Shown piece after piece: positions 1 through 9,498 of a stretch of DNA of 64,000 bases. Below the pieces are notes generated by a model. That model was not told where the DNA came from. It saw only the letters and a list, made by a program, of their open reading frames with translations, and searched no databases. The stretch is from Mycobacterium parmense (lineage in GTDB: Bacteria; Actinomycetota; Actinomycetes; Mycobacteriales; Mycobacteriaceae), in NCBI RefSeq assembly GCF_010730575.1, contig NZ_AP022614.1:4960001-5024000 (forward strand), written 5' to 3'. The position numbers and the translations under genes were made by a program. Position 1 is the stretch's first letter; the number at the start of each line of letters is the position of its first letter.

Positions 1-359
1 AGGTGCACGTGCGAATCGCGTCGCCACCGGTGAAGTGGCCCTGCTTCTACGGCATCGACTTCCCGTCGCCCGCCGAGCTGATCGCCAACGCGGTCGAGGA
101 CGAGGACGAGATGCTCGAGGCGGTGCGGCACGCCATCGGCGCCGACACGCTGGGCTACATCTCGCTGCGGGGGATGGTCGCGGCCTCCGAGCAGCCGGCG
201 TCGCGCCTGTGCACCGCCTGCTTCGACGGCAAGTACCCGATCGAGCTGCCGGGGGAGAGTGCGCTGGGCAAGAACGTCATCGAGCACATGCTGGCCAATG
301 CCGCACGCGGGGCCGGGCTCGAGGAGCTGGTGCCCGACGAAGTACCCGTCACGCGCTGA
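1..359 (+). CDS. purF: Amidophosphoribosyltransferase PurF, C-terminal end (partial)
   Basis: The reading frame is open from the window edge and ends at TGA 357-359. About 118 C-terminal residues are visible. They contain FYGIDFPSP and the CTACFDGKYPIELP stretch typical of PurF; in Bacillus-type PurF the Cys-x2-Cys here helps to hold a 4Fe-4S cluster. The enzyme makes phosphoribosylamine from PRPP and glutamine, the first step of de novo purine synthesis. purM follows on the same strand after 67 bases, the usual purF-purM pairing. The N-terminal glutaminase domain lies outside the window. Confidence 0.95.
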   Translation, partial: VHVRIASPPVKWPCFYGIDFPSPAELIANAVEDEDEMLEAVRHAIGADTLGYISLRGMVAASEQPASRLCTACFDGKYPIELPGESALGKNVIEHMLANAARGAGLEELVPDEVPVTR

Positions 360-426
360 CTCCGCTCGCGGTGTTCACCAGGCGTGCGAGTCCGGCCGTC
401 GGCGCCGCCCGGTAGCCTTTATCGCG

Positions 427-1518
427 ATGACGGATCCCGGAAAAAGCCCCGGACGCGAGCCGGGCAGCCAGGGCATCACCTACGCGTCGGCCGGGGTGGA
501 CATCGAGGCCGGTGACCGCGCCGTCGAGCTGTTCAAACCGCTGGCGACGAAGGCCACCCGGCCCGAGGTGCGTGGCGGGCTGGGCGGGTTCGCCGGGCTG
601 TTCGCGTTGCGCGGCGACTACCGCGAACCTGTGCTGGCGGCCTCCACCGATGGTGTGGGCACCAAGCTGGCGGTCGCCCAGGCGATGGACAAGCACGACA
701 CCGTCGGCCTGGACCTCGTCGCGATGGTCGTCGACGACCTGGTGGTCTGCGGTGCCGAACCCCTGTTCCTGCAGGACTACATCGCGGTGGGCCGAACGGT
801 GCCCGAACGGGTGAGCGCGATCGTCGCCGGCATCGCCGAGGGATGCGTCCGCGCCGGCTGCGCGCTGCTCGGCGGCGAGACGGCGGAGCATCCCGGCCTG
901 ATGGAACCCGACCACTACGACATCTCGGCCACCGGCGTCGGGGTGGTCGAGGCCGACGATGTGCTGGGGCCCGACCGCGTCAAGCCCGGCGACGCCATCA
1001 TCGCACTGGGCTCGTCCGGGCTGCATTCCAATGGATACTCGCTGGCGCGCAGCGTCCTGCTGGACATCGATCGGATGAGCCTGTCCGGTTACGTGGAGGA
1101 GTTCGGCCGCACGCTGGGGGAAGAACTCCTGGAGCCCACCCGGATCTACGCCAAGGACTGCCTGGCCCTGACCGCCGAGACCGACGTTCGGACCTTCTGT
1201 CACGTCACCGGGGGTGGGCTGGCCGGCAACCTGCAACGCGTCATCCCCAACGGGCTGGTCGCCGAGATCGACCGCGGCACATGGACGCCGGCACCCGTCT
1301 TCGCGATGATCGCCCAGCGCGGCCGCGTGACCCGCGAGGAAATGGAGAAGACGTTCAACATGGGCGTCGGGATGGTCGCCGTCGTCGCCCCGGAAGACAC
1401 CGACCGCGCGCAGGCCATGCTGACCGCGCGGCACCTCGAGTGCTGGGTGCTCGGGACCGTCGCCAAGGGCAAGGACGGGCCGCGGGCGAAACTGGTAGGA
1501 CAGCACCCGAGATTCTAA
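427..1518 (+). CDS. purM: Phosphoribosylformylglycinamidine cyclo-ligase (AIR synthetase)
   Basis: This 363-aa protein has the usual PurM length. It contains the AIR synthetase glycine-rich and acidic stretches: TDGVGTKLAVAQ near residue 75, AMVVDDLVVCGAEPLFLQDY near residue 100, and the HVTGGGLAGNLQRV segment of the C-terminal domain near residue 260. It closes the imidazole ring using ATP in purine synthesis. I chose ATG 427 because the polar N-terminus leads straight into the conserved ITYASAGVDIEAGD motif; longer upstream versions of the frame read through the purF 3' end. It is probably co-transcribed with purF. Confidence 0.96.
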   Translation: MTDPGKSPGREPGSQGITYASAGVDIEAGDRAVELFKPLATKATRPEVRGGLGGFAGLFALRGDYREPVLAASTDGVGTKLAVAQAMDKHDTVGLDLVAMVVDDLVVCGAEPLFLQDYIAVGRTVPERVSAIVAGIAEGCVRAGCALLGGETAEHPGLMEPDHYDISATGVGVVEADDVLGPDRVKPGDAIIALGSSGLHSNGYSLARSVLLDIDRMSLSGYVEEFGRTLGEELLEPTRIYAKDCLALTAETDVRTFCHVTGGGLAGNLQRVIPNGLVAEIDRGTWTPAPVFAMIAQRGRVTREEMEKTFNMGVGMVAVVAPEDTDRAQAMLTARHLECWVLGTVAKGKDGPRAKLVGQHPRF

Positions 1519-1520
1519 AA

Positions 1521-1540
1521 GGCCCGACCGGAGCCGGGCC
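1521..1540 (+). terminator. Candidate hairpin terminator after purM
   Basis: GGCCCG (1521-1526) pairs with CGGGCC (1535-1540) around an 8-base loop, three bases after the purM stop codon. There is no T-run, which is common for mycobacterial hairpins. It also lies downstream of the convergent DUF3073 gene, so it could serve both strands. Confidence 0.45.
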
Positions 1541-1587
1541 CACGCTGTTCTGATGCCGGGCGCACCGCAGCGGAATCGAGGAGAGTG

Positions 1588-1770
1588 TCAGCGACGCCAG
1601 TCGTCGTGGTCAGCCCAGGCGTCCGGGCCGTCTTCCTCCAGTTGGTTGGCCTCGTCGGCTTCCGACCCTGACAGCTCGCGCTGAAGCCGCTGAAAGTCGG
1701 TCTGCGGGGAACTGTATTTGAGTTCTCGAGCAACCTTGGTCTGCTTTGCCTTAGCCCGGCCGCGGCCCAT
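1588..1770 (-). CDS. DUF3073 family small protein
   Basis: The 60-aa protein begins MGRGRAKAKQTKVARELKYS, the strongly conserved N-terminus of the actinobacterial DUF3073 family, followed by an acidic C-terminal half ending DAWADHDDWRR. Family length is about 60 residues, so it is complete. The basic N-terminus and acidic tail are all that can be read. No function is established that I know of. It sits convergent to purM, as its recalled counterpart Rv0810c does in M. tuberculosis. Confidence 0.9.
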   Translation of the reverse strand: MGRGRAKAKQTKVARELKYSSPQTDFQRLQRELSGSEADEANQLEEDGPDAWADHDDWRR

Positions 1771-1915
1771 GGGGGAACCCCCTCGCGCAATAACGGAGCG
1801 GCCTAACGAGTAGGCGGCTCCGATCTCCTGGTGTCATATTGTCCTGCCGATAGTTTACCGTGCCTTGTGGCCAGGCGTCGGCGCCCCCTGCCCGCCGTGG
1901 CGGACTTCACCGGGA

Positions 1916-3010
1916 TTATCTCGCACCACCCCGCAACCGTTCAACGGCCAGACGTCCAGCGCCGATATGTTCCGCGGGCGGCAGCGAATCGGGGTCGATC
2001 ACGGCGGCCACCGAACCTTGCGGACCGGTCGTCAGAGCCGTGTCGGGCGGGATGCCGCGCTTGAGCAGCGCCAGCGCCACCGGCCCCAGATCCACGTGCT
2101 CGACCACGGTCCCGAGCCGTCCGACGGTCCGCCCGGCGGCGAGCACCGGATCGCCCGTCGACGGGCGATCCACCGAGCCGTCGAGCTGCAGGAGCACCAG
2201 CATGCGCGGCGGCTTGCCCAAGTTGTGCACGCGCGCGACGGTCTCCTGCCCGCGGTAGCAGCCCTTGTTCAGGTGGACAGCCCCCTCGCCGGGACCGCCG
2301 ATCCACCCCACCTCGTGCGGGATCGTGCGCTCATCGGTGTCGACGCCCAGGCGTGGACGCAGGGCCGCGACCCGGTGGGCCTCGTAGGCCCACACTCCGG
2401 CATCGCGCACGCCGGCCTGCCGCAAGCGGTTCTGCCACTCACCCGCCTCGACGCGGGGCACCAGCAGGTCCAGCTCGATCTGACAGGCCGGGGCGCCGAC
2501 CCTACGTCGCACGAAGCCGTCGCCGGGCAGCGGCACAGCGGTCATCTCGGCGGGCAGGGTCTCGAGGCCCAGCGCGTCGAGCACAGCCCGGTCGGTCAGC
2601 CGCGGGCCGAGCAGCGACAGCACCGCGAGGTCCGCCTCGCTCACGGCAACGTCCGACCAGAACACCATCTTGCGTAGGTACTCCAGAAGTAGGCCGCCAC
2701 GCCACGGCTCGGTGTCCAGGTAGGTGGTGCCGTCCAGCTCCGTTTGAACCCAGTGGTCCTCGACCCGGCCCTGACCGTCGAGGCTGAGGTTTTGCGTGCT
2801 GGACCCGTTGGCCAGCTGGGCGACGTGCTGGGTGGTGAGGCTGTGCAGCCAGGTCTGCCGGTCGGCGCCCGTCAGGGTGAGCACAGCGCGGTGTGAGCGA
2901 TTCACCACCACCGCACCGGTTTCCGCCGCGCGCTGCTCGCCCAGTGGATCGCCGTAGTGCCAGATCGCGCCGGCGTCGGGTCCCGAGTCGGGCGCGGGAA
3001 CTGCGTTCAT
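1916..3010 (-). CDS. YgfZ/GcvT-domain folate-binding protein
   Basis: This 364-aa protein belongs to the YgfZ/GcvT family. It carries NKGCYRGQETVARV (near residue 230), the K-G-C-Y-x-G-Q-E signature of YgfZ, whose cysteine is essential in E. coli. YgfZ proteins bind folate and help to maintain some iron-sulfur enzymes; the role here is inferred. The start at 3010 is supported by AAAGGAG 8 bases upstream, whereas the 18 codons before it overlap the promoter region. It is divergent from pabC across about 210 bases. It is the counterpart of Rv0811c by position. Confidence 0.9.
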   Translation of the reverse strand: MNAVPAPDSGPDAGAIWHYGDPLGEQRAAETGAVVVNRSHRAVLTLTGADRQTWLHSLTTQHVAQLANGSSTQNLSLDGQGRVEDHWVQTELDGTTYLDTEPWRGGLLLEYLRKMVFWSDVAVSEADLAVLSLLGPRLTDRAVLDALGLETLPAEMTAVPLPGDGFVRRRVGAPACQIELDLLVPRVEAGEWQNRLRQAGVRDAGVWAYEAHRVAALRPRLGVDTDERTIPHEVGWIGGPGEGAVHLNKGCYRGQETVARVHNLGKPPRMLVLLQLDGSVDRPSTGDPVLAAGRTVGRLGTVVEHVDLGPVALALLKRGIPPDTALTTGPQGSVAAVIDPDSLPPAEHIGAGRLAVERLRGGAR

Positions 3011-3224
3011 GTGCGCCGCTCCTTTCCCCCGCAGTCGGGAGGTGCGGCCGACGTCGCTTCGCACCGCATCGGCGCCGGCGTGGTTGACTCAACCAACTCT
3101 ACGGATCGTTCATTTCCTTGGCGCGCACGCGCGGCCGGCGCGGGCGTCCGATCCCATCCGCATGTCGTCGGCAACGCGGGCCTTCGACTGAGTCTTCGCA
3201 TTTTCGCCGTTAGGCTCGTTTGCT

Positions 3225-4106
3225 ATGTCGAGTGTGATCGTCACCCTGGACGGTGAGGCCCATCCGCCGGAGAGGCCGTTGTTGCACGCCGACGACCTCG
3301 CGGCCGTCCGCGGCGACGGCATTTTCGAAACGCTGCTGGTCCGCGACGGCGCGGCCTGCCTGGTCGAGGCGCATCTGCGGCGGCTGGCCCAGTCCGCCAA
3401 GATGCTGGACCTACCCGCCCCGGACCTCTCCGATTGGCGCCGCGCGATCGAGGTGGCCACACAAGAGTGGGCCTCGGGCGGCGCCGGCGAAGGCGCGATG
3501 CGCCTCATCTACAGCCGTGGCCGGGAAGGCGGCACGACGCCGACCGCCTATGTGATGGTCAGCGCCGTCCCCGAGCGGGTGGCCGACGTCCGGCGCGATG
3601 GGCTGGCGGCCATCACGCTGGAGCGGGGCCTGTCGGCGACCGGAACCGACGCAATGCCCTGGTTGGTGGCCGGAGCCAAGACGCTTTCCTATGCGGTCAA
3701 CATGGCCGCCCTGCGGCACGCCGCCCGCCAGGGCGCCGGCGACGTCATCTTCGTCAGTTCGGACGGCTACATCCTTGAGGGGCCCCGCTCGACGGTGGTG
3801 ATCGCCGCCGAATCCCAGGCGGGTCCGGGCGGGGCGCCGTGCCTGCTGACGCCGCCCCCGTGGTATCCGATCCTGCGCGGCACCACGCAACAGGCCCTCT
3901 TCGAGGTGGCGCGCGCGAAAGGCTACGACTGCGACTACCGGGCGCTCCGTATCGCGGACCTACATGCCGCGCAAGGGGTTTGGCTTGTATCGAGCATGAC
4001 CCTCGCGGCCAGGGTGCACACGCTCGACGGCCGGCGGCTGCCCGGCCTTGCGATGGCCGCCGAGTTCGCCGAGTTGGTCGACTCGGCGATTGTCATCGAT
4101 CGCTGA
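3225..4106 (+). CDS. pabC: Class IV aminotransferase, probable aminodeoxychorismate lyase
   Basis: This 293-aa fold-type IV PLP enzyme shows FETLLVRDG near the N-terminus, the PLP-lysine context GAKTLSYAVNMAA (lysine near residue 151) and the phosphate-binding YILEGPRSTVVIA motif near residue 185. Family members include PabC, branched-chain and D-amino-acid aminotransferases. PabC releases p-aminobenzoate from aminodeoxychorismate in folate synthesis and is the annotation I recall for the M. tuberculosis counterpart Rv0812. Substrate specificity cannot be read from the sequence. A folate-linked role would fit the divergent YgfZ-like neighbour. Confidence 0.82.
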   Translation: MSSVIVTLDGEAHPPERPLLHADDLAAVRGDGIFETLLVRDGAACLVEAHLRRLAQSAKMLDLPAPDLSDWRRAIEVATQEWASGGAGEGAMRLIYSRGREGGTTPTAYVMVSAVPERVADVRRDGLAAITLERGLSATGTDAMPWLVAGAKTLSYAVNMAALRHAARQGAGDVIFVSSDGYILEGPRSTVVIAAESQAGPGGAPCLLTPPPWYPILRGTTQQALFEVARAKGYDCDYRALRIADLHAAQGVWLVSSMTLAARVHTLDGRRLPGLAMAAEFAELVDSAIVIDR

Positions 4107-4160
4107 GCGCTGAATTGTGTTGTCGGCTCGCAAAATGGCGGGTACGGTCGCTCGTACACA

Positions 4161-4205
4161 GGAAGGGAGGTGGTCCGCGAAATTGATAGCTTCATGGACA
4201 TGTGA
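4161..4205 (+). other. Candidate short ORF with strong ribosome-binding site
   Basis: GGAAGGGAGG at 4161-4170 is one of the strongest Shine-Dalgarno-like sequences here, yet no long gene follows it. Two tiny frames start near it. GTG 4170 gives an 11-residue peptide ending in FMDM, whose TGA overlaps a second GTG at 4202. TTG 4183 gives about 12 residues (MIASWTCEVAAR). A large hairpin lies at 4282-4329. Together these suggest a short transcript with a leader peptide or small protein between pabC and the nitrobindin gene. Coding is unproven. Confidence 0.25.
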
Positions 4206-4281
4206 GGTGGCTGCGCGCTAGCTGCATCGGCTCGGAAGAGCTGGCGATCAACGCGCGCTGGCGAATTCCCCGCAGTCACCC

Positions 4282-4329
4282 GGCCCCCGAGCTTCCGGTC
4301 AGTCCAACCAGGAGCATTGCTCGGGGGCC
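4282..4329. terminator. Large perfect inverted repeat between convergent genes
   Basis: GGCCCCCGAGC (4282-4292) and GCTCGGGGGCC (4319-4329) form a perfect 11-bp stem with a 26-base loop. It lies between pabC (plus) and the nitrobindin gene (minus, stop at 4368), so it may be a bidirectional terminator. No T-tract follows on either strand. Confidence 0.5.
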
Positions 4330-4367
4330 GCCCCATGTCAGGGGTCGGCCCCGCCGTGCGCGCGACG

Positions 4368-5036
4368 CTATCCGACGAACCTGGACAGCCGCGCCGAAAG
4401 ATGCGGCACCAGGCCGCCGTCGGCGTCCACCCGCTCCTCGACGTAGGCCAGGTCGCCGCCCTCGACGATCCCGTAGAGCCGTTTGGCGCCACCCACCAGC
4501 ACGCCCGACCTGCTGCGGGCCAGCGCGTCGGTCACCAACTCCCATGACGCCGGCGTGCGCGGACGGCCGTAGAACAGTTCGACGTAACCCGCCGAATGGG
4601 CCAGCAGCAGCTCGATCGCGTTCGATTCGCTGGGGTCGTCGGGATCGTTGACGAAGCGCCAGTACCCCGTCTCCCGCAAGCCGCGCTCCTCGTAGTTGCC
4701 CGTATCGTCGAGCCGCCACGAGCGGGCCTCCCAGTTCAGGTAGTCGCCGCCGTCGTGCGAGACCACGATCTGCTGTCCGAACCGGTAGTCGCCGTCGTGG
4801 CCGCGGCCTTCGCCCTCGCCCCGCCAGACGCCGACGAGCGGCAGCAGCGCCAGCAGCGCGTCGTTGAGGTTGGCGCCCTCGCGAAGGTTCGCGGTGTCGG
4901 CGGGCAGCGGCAGGTCGTCGAAAGCCGGAATGTTGCGGGCCGCGGTGATTTTGGCGCGTTCGGCGGCGGCGGCCACCGCACGGTCCCCGGAGTTGGTGGA
5001 GCCCACCGCGCCTTCTGTGTCGTCGTCGGAAGTCAC
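4368..5036 (-). CDS. Nitrobindin-family heme-binding protein (THAP4-like, DUF1794)
   Basis: The protein has about 222 aa. After a polar N-terminus it contains [13 protein letters not shown], the G-x-W-x-G-x-G signature of the nitrobindin beta-barrel, followed by a run of beta-strand-like segments. Nitrobindins bind ferric heme in a 10-stranded barrel and isomerise peroxynitrite or bind NO. GTG 5036 is preferred because it overlaps the stop codon of the upstream small ORF by four bases (GTGA), a coupling signal; a longer start at 5081 would run through that ORF. It corresponds in position to Rv0813c. Confidence 0.82.
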   Translation of the reverse strand: MTSDDDTEGAVGSTNSGDRAVAAAAERAKITAARNIPAFDDLPLPADTANLREGANLNDALLALLPLVGVWRGEGEGRGHDGDYRFGQQIVVSHDGGDYLNWEARSWRLDDTGNYEERGLRETGYWRFVNDPDDPSESNAIELLLAHSAGYVELFYGRPRTPASWELVTDALARSRSGVLVGGAKRLYGIVEGGDLAYVEERVDADGGLVPHLSARLSRFVG

Positions 5037-5131
5037 GATTCGTCGGTGATGAGCCGGTAGAGCGTGTACAGCGCGAACCACGAGATGACCACGACGGCCA
5101 GCACCAGCATAATCTCGAAGAAGAGCACCAC
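5033..5131 (-). CDS. Small single-pass membrane protein (32 aa), coupled to nitrobindin gene
   Basis: A 33-codon frame reads [20 protein letters not shown] and continues to ITDES. It has one hydrophobic helix with a short acidic tail. Its TGA (5035-5033) overlaps the GTG start of the nitrobindin gene. GTG 5131 or ATG 5110 could be the start; neither has a strong ribosome-binding site. Long hydrophobicity in the one frame coupled to the next gene argues that it is real. It lies between the DUF1416 gene and nitrobindin on the same strand. No function is known to me. Confidence 0.5.
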   Translation of the reverse strand: MVLFFEIMLVLAVVVISWFALYTLYRLITDES

Positions 5132-5179
5132 GTCGCCGAGTTTATTCGTTCGCGTGGCCGTCGCCCGGCCAGGGCGGCG

Positions 5180-5482
5180 TCAGGCGATCTTGACGTCGAC
5201 TTCGTGGATGCCGGCGTGCGACGGCTGCACGACCGCGTCGCCGTTGCCGGCCGCCGCCTGGGCGCGCAGCCTCCAGGATCCCGGCGCGGCGAAGAACCGG
5301 AAGTCGCCGCTGGGCGTGGCGAGCACCTCGGCGGTGAACTCATCGGACGAGTCGAGCAGGCGAACGAACGCGCCGCCCACCGCCTGACCGTCACGGTCCA
5401 CCACGCGTCCGGTGATCACCGTTTCCCTGGCCAGGTCGACGCCGACGGGCAGCGCCGATCCTTGACTCGGTCCAAGGCTCAT
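5180..5482 (-). CDS. sseC: DUF1416 family protein, SseC-like
   Basis: This 100-aa protein closely matches what I recall of mycobacterial SseC (Rv0814c), including VITGRVVDRDGQAVGGAFVR, the FTAEVLATPSGDFRFF segment and the ending GIHEVDVKI. The fold is probably a carboxypeptidase-regulatory-like beta-sandwich. In M. tuberculosis sseC follows the thiosulfate sulfurtransferase cysA, hence the link to sulfur metabolism; the biochemical role is unknown. Here no sulfurtransferase gene is present and a DUF4395 protein takes that place. The start at 5482 matches the length of the family; the remembered Cys2 (MCSGP) is Ser here (MSLGP). Confidence 0.88.
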   Translation of the reverse strand: MSLGPSQGSALPVGVDLARETVITGRVVDRDGQAVGGAFVRLLDSSDEFTAEVLATPSGDFRFFAAPGSWRLRAQAAAGNGDAVVQPSHAGIHEVDVKIA

Positions 5483-5549
5483 ATCAGCTTCCCAACTCGC
5501 TCGGGGCGCCCACCAGGGAGCCGCATTGAACTTCGGCCGTCGTCGTACG

Positions 5550-6080
5550 TCATGACGCGCCGCCCGAACAGTCACTGCTCCAGGAACCAGCCGGGTGACC
5601 GCCGTGTTCCCGGCCGGGCCGCGGGATGGGCCGCAGGCGGGACACCAACGGGTAGAGCCGACAGCCCAGGCAGATGCCGAACGCGGCGTTCACGAAAGCC
5701 GCGAACAGGGCGGCGGCGGTGGCGACGACGCCGGGCAGGAAAGCGCCCGCCGCGAACCCGACAGCGCCGGCCACGGCAAAGACCAGGCCGACGAGCTGAG
5801 CAAACTTCAGCGGAGCTACCGGTTCACGCTCCCCGACCGGCCCCAGCCGGGGCGCCGCGAACCGGGCGAACAATCGGCCGTACGGGTGGCGGCGCGGGCC
5901 GGCCACCGCGCCGATCGCGAAGACGGCGGCCTGCACGGTCAACAACGCCGCGGCCGCCGGCGGGTTGATCCCCGCGGTCAGCAGCGCGACCACCAGCACG
6001 GCGGTCGTGACCCATGCGGCGAAGCGGGGTCCGCGCACGTCGACTTGGTCCTGGTGGATGGTGGTGTTGCTGGCTGGCAC
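5550..6080 (-). CDS. DUF4395 integral membrane protein
   Basis: This 176-aa protein has about four hydrophobic helices: AAWVTTAVLVVALLTAG, AAALLTVQAAVFAIGAV, FAQLVGLVFAVAGAVGFAAG and VVATAAALFAAFVNAAFG. The last is followed by a Cys-x2-Cys (ICLGCRLYPL) facing the membrane edge, a feature of DUF4395 proteins, which usually neighbour thioredoxins and sulfurtransferases. A thiol-redox or sulfur-transfer role is inferred from that pairing. GTG 6080 has AGGAG seven bases upstream. It is downstream of thiX and a polycysteine leader ORF and upstream of sseC, all on one strand. Confidence 0.82.
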   Translation of the reverse strand: MPASNTTIHQDQVDVRGPRFAAWVTTAVLVVALLTAGINPPAAAALLTVQAAVFAIGAVAGPRRHPYGRLFARFAAPRLGPVGEREPVAPLKFAQLVGLVFAVAGAVGFAAGAFLPGVVATAAALFAAFVNAAFGICLGCRLYPLVSRLRPIPRPGREHGGHPAGSWSSDCSGGAS

Positions 6081-6181
6081 GGCATTGCTCCTGGGTACGC
6101 CTGTTGCTGGGAAGAGTCTTGGGGAGATGCCCGACGGAGAGCGGGACTGCTCCGAGTGCTACGCGGAAACGGCGCGGCGAC

Positions 6182-6250
6182 TCAACAACAACAACGACAG
6201 CAACAACCCGCGATGCGGCACAGATCGACTGCGCGACGCTTGGTGAGCAC
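6182..6250 (-). CDS. Polycysteine leader peptide ORF, likely cysteine-responsive attenuator
   Basis: A 22-codon frame starts at GTG 6250 and ends at TGA 6182-6184. It encodes a basic N-terminal part and a C-terminal tail GCCCRCCC, with six Cys codons (TGT/TGC) in the last seven, plus one earlier Cys. It lies 101 bases upstream of the DUF4395 start in the same direction. In mycobacteria, short polycysteine ORFs upstream of sulfur-metabolism operons are known to act as cysteine-responsive attenuators: ribosome stalling at Cys codons changes expression of the downstream genes. Here the controlled genes would be DUF4395-sseC and those beyond. No clear -10 box sits directly upstream, so it may be read as part of the lmeA-thiX transcript. 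Confidence 0.75.
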   Translation of the reverse strand: MLTKRRAVDLCRIAGCCCRCCC

Positions 6251-6300
6251 GAGCTCGAAACGGGCGGGCACGACGGCAAGCTTACCCACAGACACAGCAA

Positions 6301-6720
6301 TCAGGCCAACAGCGGTTGTAGCGCGGAACGCAAATCGGCGGCCGTGGGCACCCCTGAGGCGCGATAGCGCTGCCGTCCCTCCACGTCGAAGATCAGCGTG
6401 GTGGGCAACGACAGCACCGAGAACCGCCGCGCGGCAACCGGATTGGTGTCCAGATCGACTTCAATATGAGCCACGGCGCCCAGGTCGTCACACACCTGGC
6501 CCACCACCCGGCGGACCCGGTCGCAGGGACCGCACCACGGGGCGCTGAAGTGCACGACGGTCGGCCCGCCGCGTGAGATCCCCAGCGCCTCCACGTCGGC
6601 GGCAGTCGCGAGCGACGCCTCGGGGACCTCGCGGATGCGTCCCGCGCGCCGCGTCGACAGCCGGCCGGCCAGAGCTCCCACGACGATCGCAGCGACGACC
6701 GCGATGATCACCAGACTCAT
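6301..6720 (-). CDS. thiX: Thioredoxin-fold protein ThiX
   Basis: This 139-aa protein has an N-terminal signal-anchor helix (SLVIIAVVAAIVVGALAG), then a thioredoxin fold with the active site APWCGPC near residue 63 and the cis-proline loop SLPTTLIF near residue 104. It is therefore a membrane-tethered thiol-disulfide reductase, probably facing the cell-envelope side. ATG 6720 overlaps the lmeA stop codon (ATGA), so the two are translationally coupled. The counterpart in M. tuberculosis is Rv0816c. The downstream DUF4395 and sseC genes suggest thiol/sulfur metabolism. Confidence 0.9.
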   Translation of the reverse strand: MSLVIIAVVAAIVVGALAGRLSTRRAGRIREVPEASLATAADVEALGISRGGPTVVHFSAPWCGPCDRVRRVVGQVCDDLGAVAHIEVDLDTNPVAARRFSVLSLPTTLIFDVEGRQRYRASGVPTAADLRSALQPLLA

Positions 6721-7523
6721 GACTGTTTGAACCCGTCCAGGGTCACGGTTACTCCATACGCGATGCCCTCGATGATGACGTCGGAGCCGCGGGCGCCCTC
6801 GGTCTTCGGCGCGACGCCGAACGGGAGCCGCTGGTCGGGCAGCCGAGCACTGAAAGCGCGCAGCACCGCATCGCGTTTGTCGGCGGGCACCGTCTGATTG
6901 GCGGAATCGGGGCCGGTGACGATGCCGGTGGGGGTGAACACCAACGTCGCCTGGTCGTCGGGCGCGATCGAGAGGTCCACCGAGACGCTGACCCGCCGGT
7001 CGAAGCCGGCCGACTTGGGTGTGCCGCTGAACACCAACCCGTGGCTGTCGGAGATACCCGACGCGGTGACGCCGCCGGTCGCGGTGTTGGTCACGCTCGG
7101 CGGTGCCTCGACCATCAGGTCGCTGATGCCCATGTAGCGGCCCAGATGTGTCGAGTCGACGATGATGCGGCTCTCCAGCTTGCCCACCGGCAGCTTCGCG
7201 TCGGCCCTGATCAGCCACGACGCGTAGGTGAGGTCGACCGAGTACATCGTGGCTTCGAGGGTGGCCTTGCCCACCTCCGCATGCTCGACGGCGCCGGCCT
7301 TGATCTCCAGCTGGTCGTAGTGGCGGCGCATCGCCTGCGGGACGAACGGGAACGCCAGGATGGCCACGAATGGGTCGGACTTCAGATCGGCCGCCTTGCG
7401 CACCGTGGACGACAGTCGGTACTCGGCGTAGATGCTGGTCCCGTAGTCGACGCCGACGGCGCCGACGGCGATCACGGCCACGGCGACCAGCGTCGCCAGC
7501 ACCGCGAACAGCACCTTGCGCAT
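6717..7523 (-). CDS. lmeA: LmeA, mannan chain-length control protein (DUF2993)
   Basis: This 268-aa protein begins with a signal-anchor (VLFAVLATLVAVAVIAVGAVG) and continues with a DUF2993 domain, including YRLSSTVRKAADLKSDPFVAILAFPFVPQ. LmeA is a cell-envelope lipid-binding protein needed for full-length mannan on lipomannan and lipoarabinomannan in mycobacteria. Position before thiX matches Rv0817c-Rv0816c. The upstream 260 bases to glnR are divergent and contain the repeats noted at 7694-7733, so both genes could be controlled from there. Confidence 0.88.
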   Translation of the reverse strand: MRKVLFAVLATLVAVAVIAVGAVGVDYGTSIYAEYRLSSTVRKAADLKSDPFVAILAFPFVPQAMRRHYDQLEIKAGAVEHAEVGKATLEATMYSVDLTYASWLIRADAKLPVGKLESRIIVDSTHLGRYMGISDLMVEAPPSVTNTATGGVTASGISDSHGLVFSGTPKSAGFDRRVSVSVDLSIAPDDQATLVFTPTGIVTGPDSANQTVPADKRDAVLRAFSARLPDQRLPFGVAPKTEGARGSDVIIEGIAYGVTVTLDGFKQS

Positions 7524-7693
7524 CGCAACATTGTGGCCCAGACGTTACGGCGGCGACGTGACGGACCGCCGCACGGCGCGGATCACGCCGCTGCAGATGC
7601 CCCGTTCGTCGGCCTCCCCGGCTCTGCGCCCTCCTCGGGTGGTCCCTCCCACACTTTGCGCCGAAGCCCCTCATCGTCGGGCCAAACACCAGG

Positions 7694-7733
7694 TGGCAAG
7701 TTATCGTTAGATAACCTGGCAACTTACTCGTAA
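7694..7733. promoter_or_regulatory. Candidate operator: inverted and direct repeats in the lmeA-glnR intergenic region
   Basis: GTTATC-GTTA-GATAAC is a perfect 6-bp inverted repeat at 7700-7715. TGGCAAGTTATCGTTA (7694-7709) is repeated 23 bases later as TGGCAACTTACTCGTAA (7717-7733), about two helical turns apart. The layout resembles a two-site operator, 50 bases before the TTG start of glnR. The regulator is unknown; autoregulation by GlnR is possible. Confidence 0.45.
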
Positions 7734-7783
7734 CGGCGTTGTTAATTTGGGAGATGCCTTTCCCCCAGAGCTGGAGGGGCTAA

Positions 7784-9498
<1,715 letters not shown>

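Noticed and set aside
349..1506. Long minus-strand open frame opposite purM (385 aa)
   Set aside because: It is the antisense shadow of a well-supported gene, with no family features and a composition typical of high-GC shadow frames.
4276..4320. 14-residue P-loop-like peptide MLLVGLTGSSGAG on the minus strand
   Set aside because: It looks like an NTPase start but stops at once with no Lys-Ser/Thr; it lies inside a hairpin and is probably chance.
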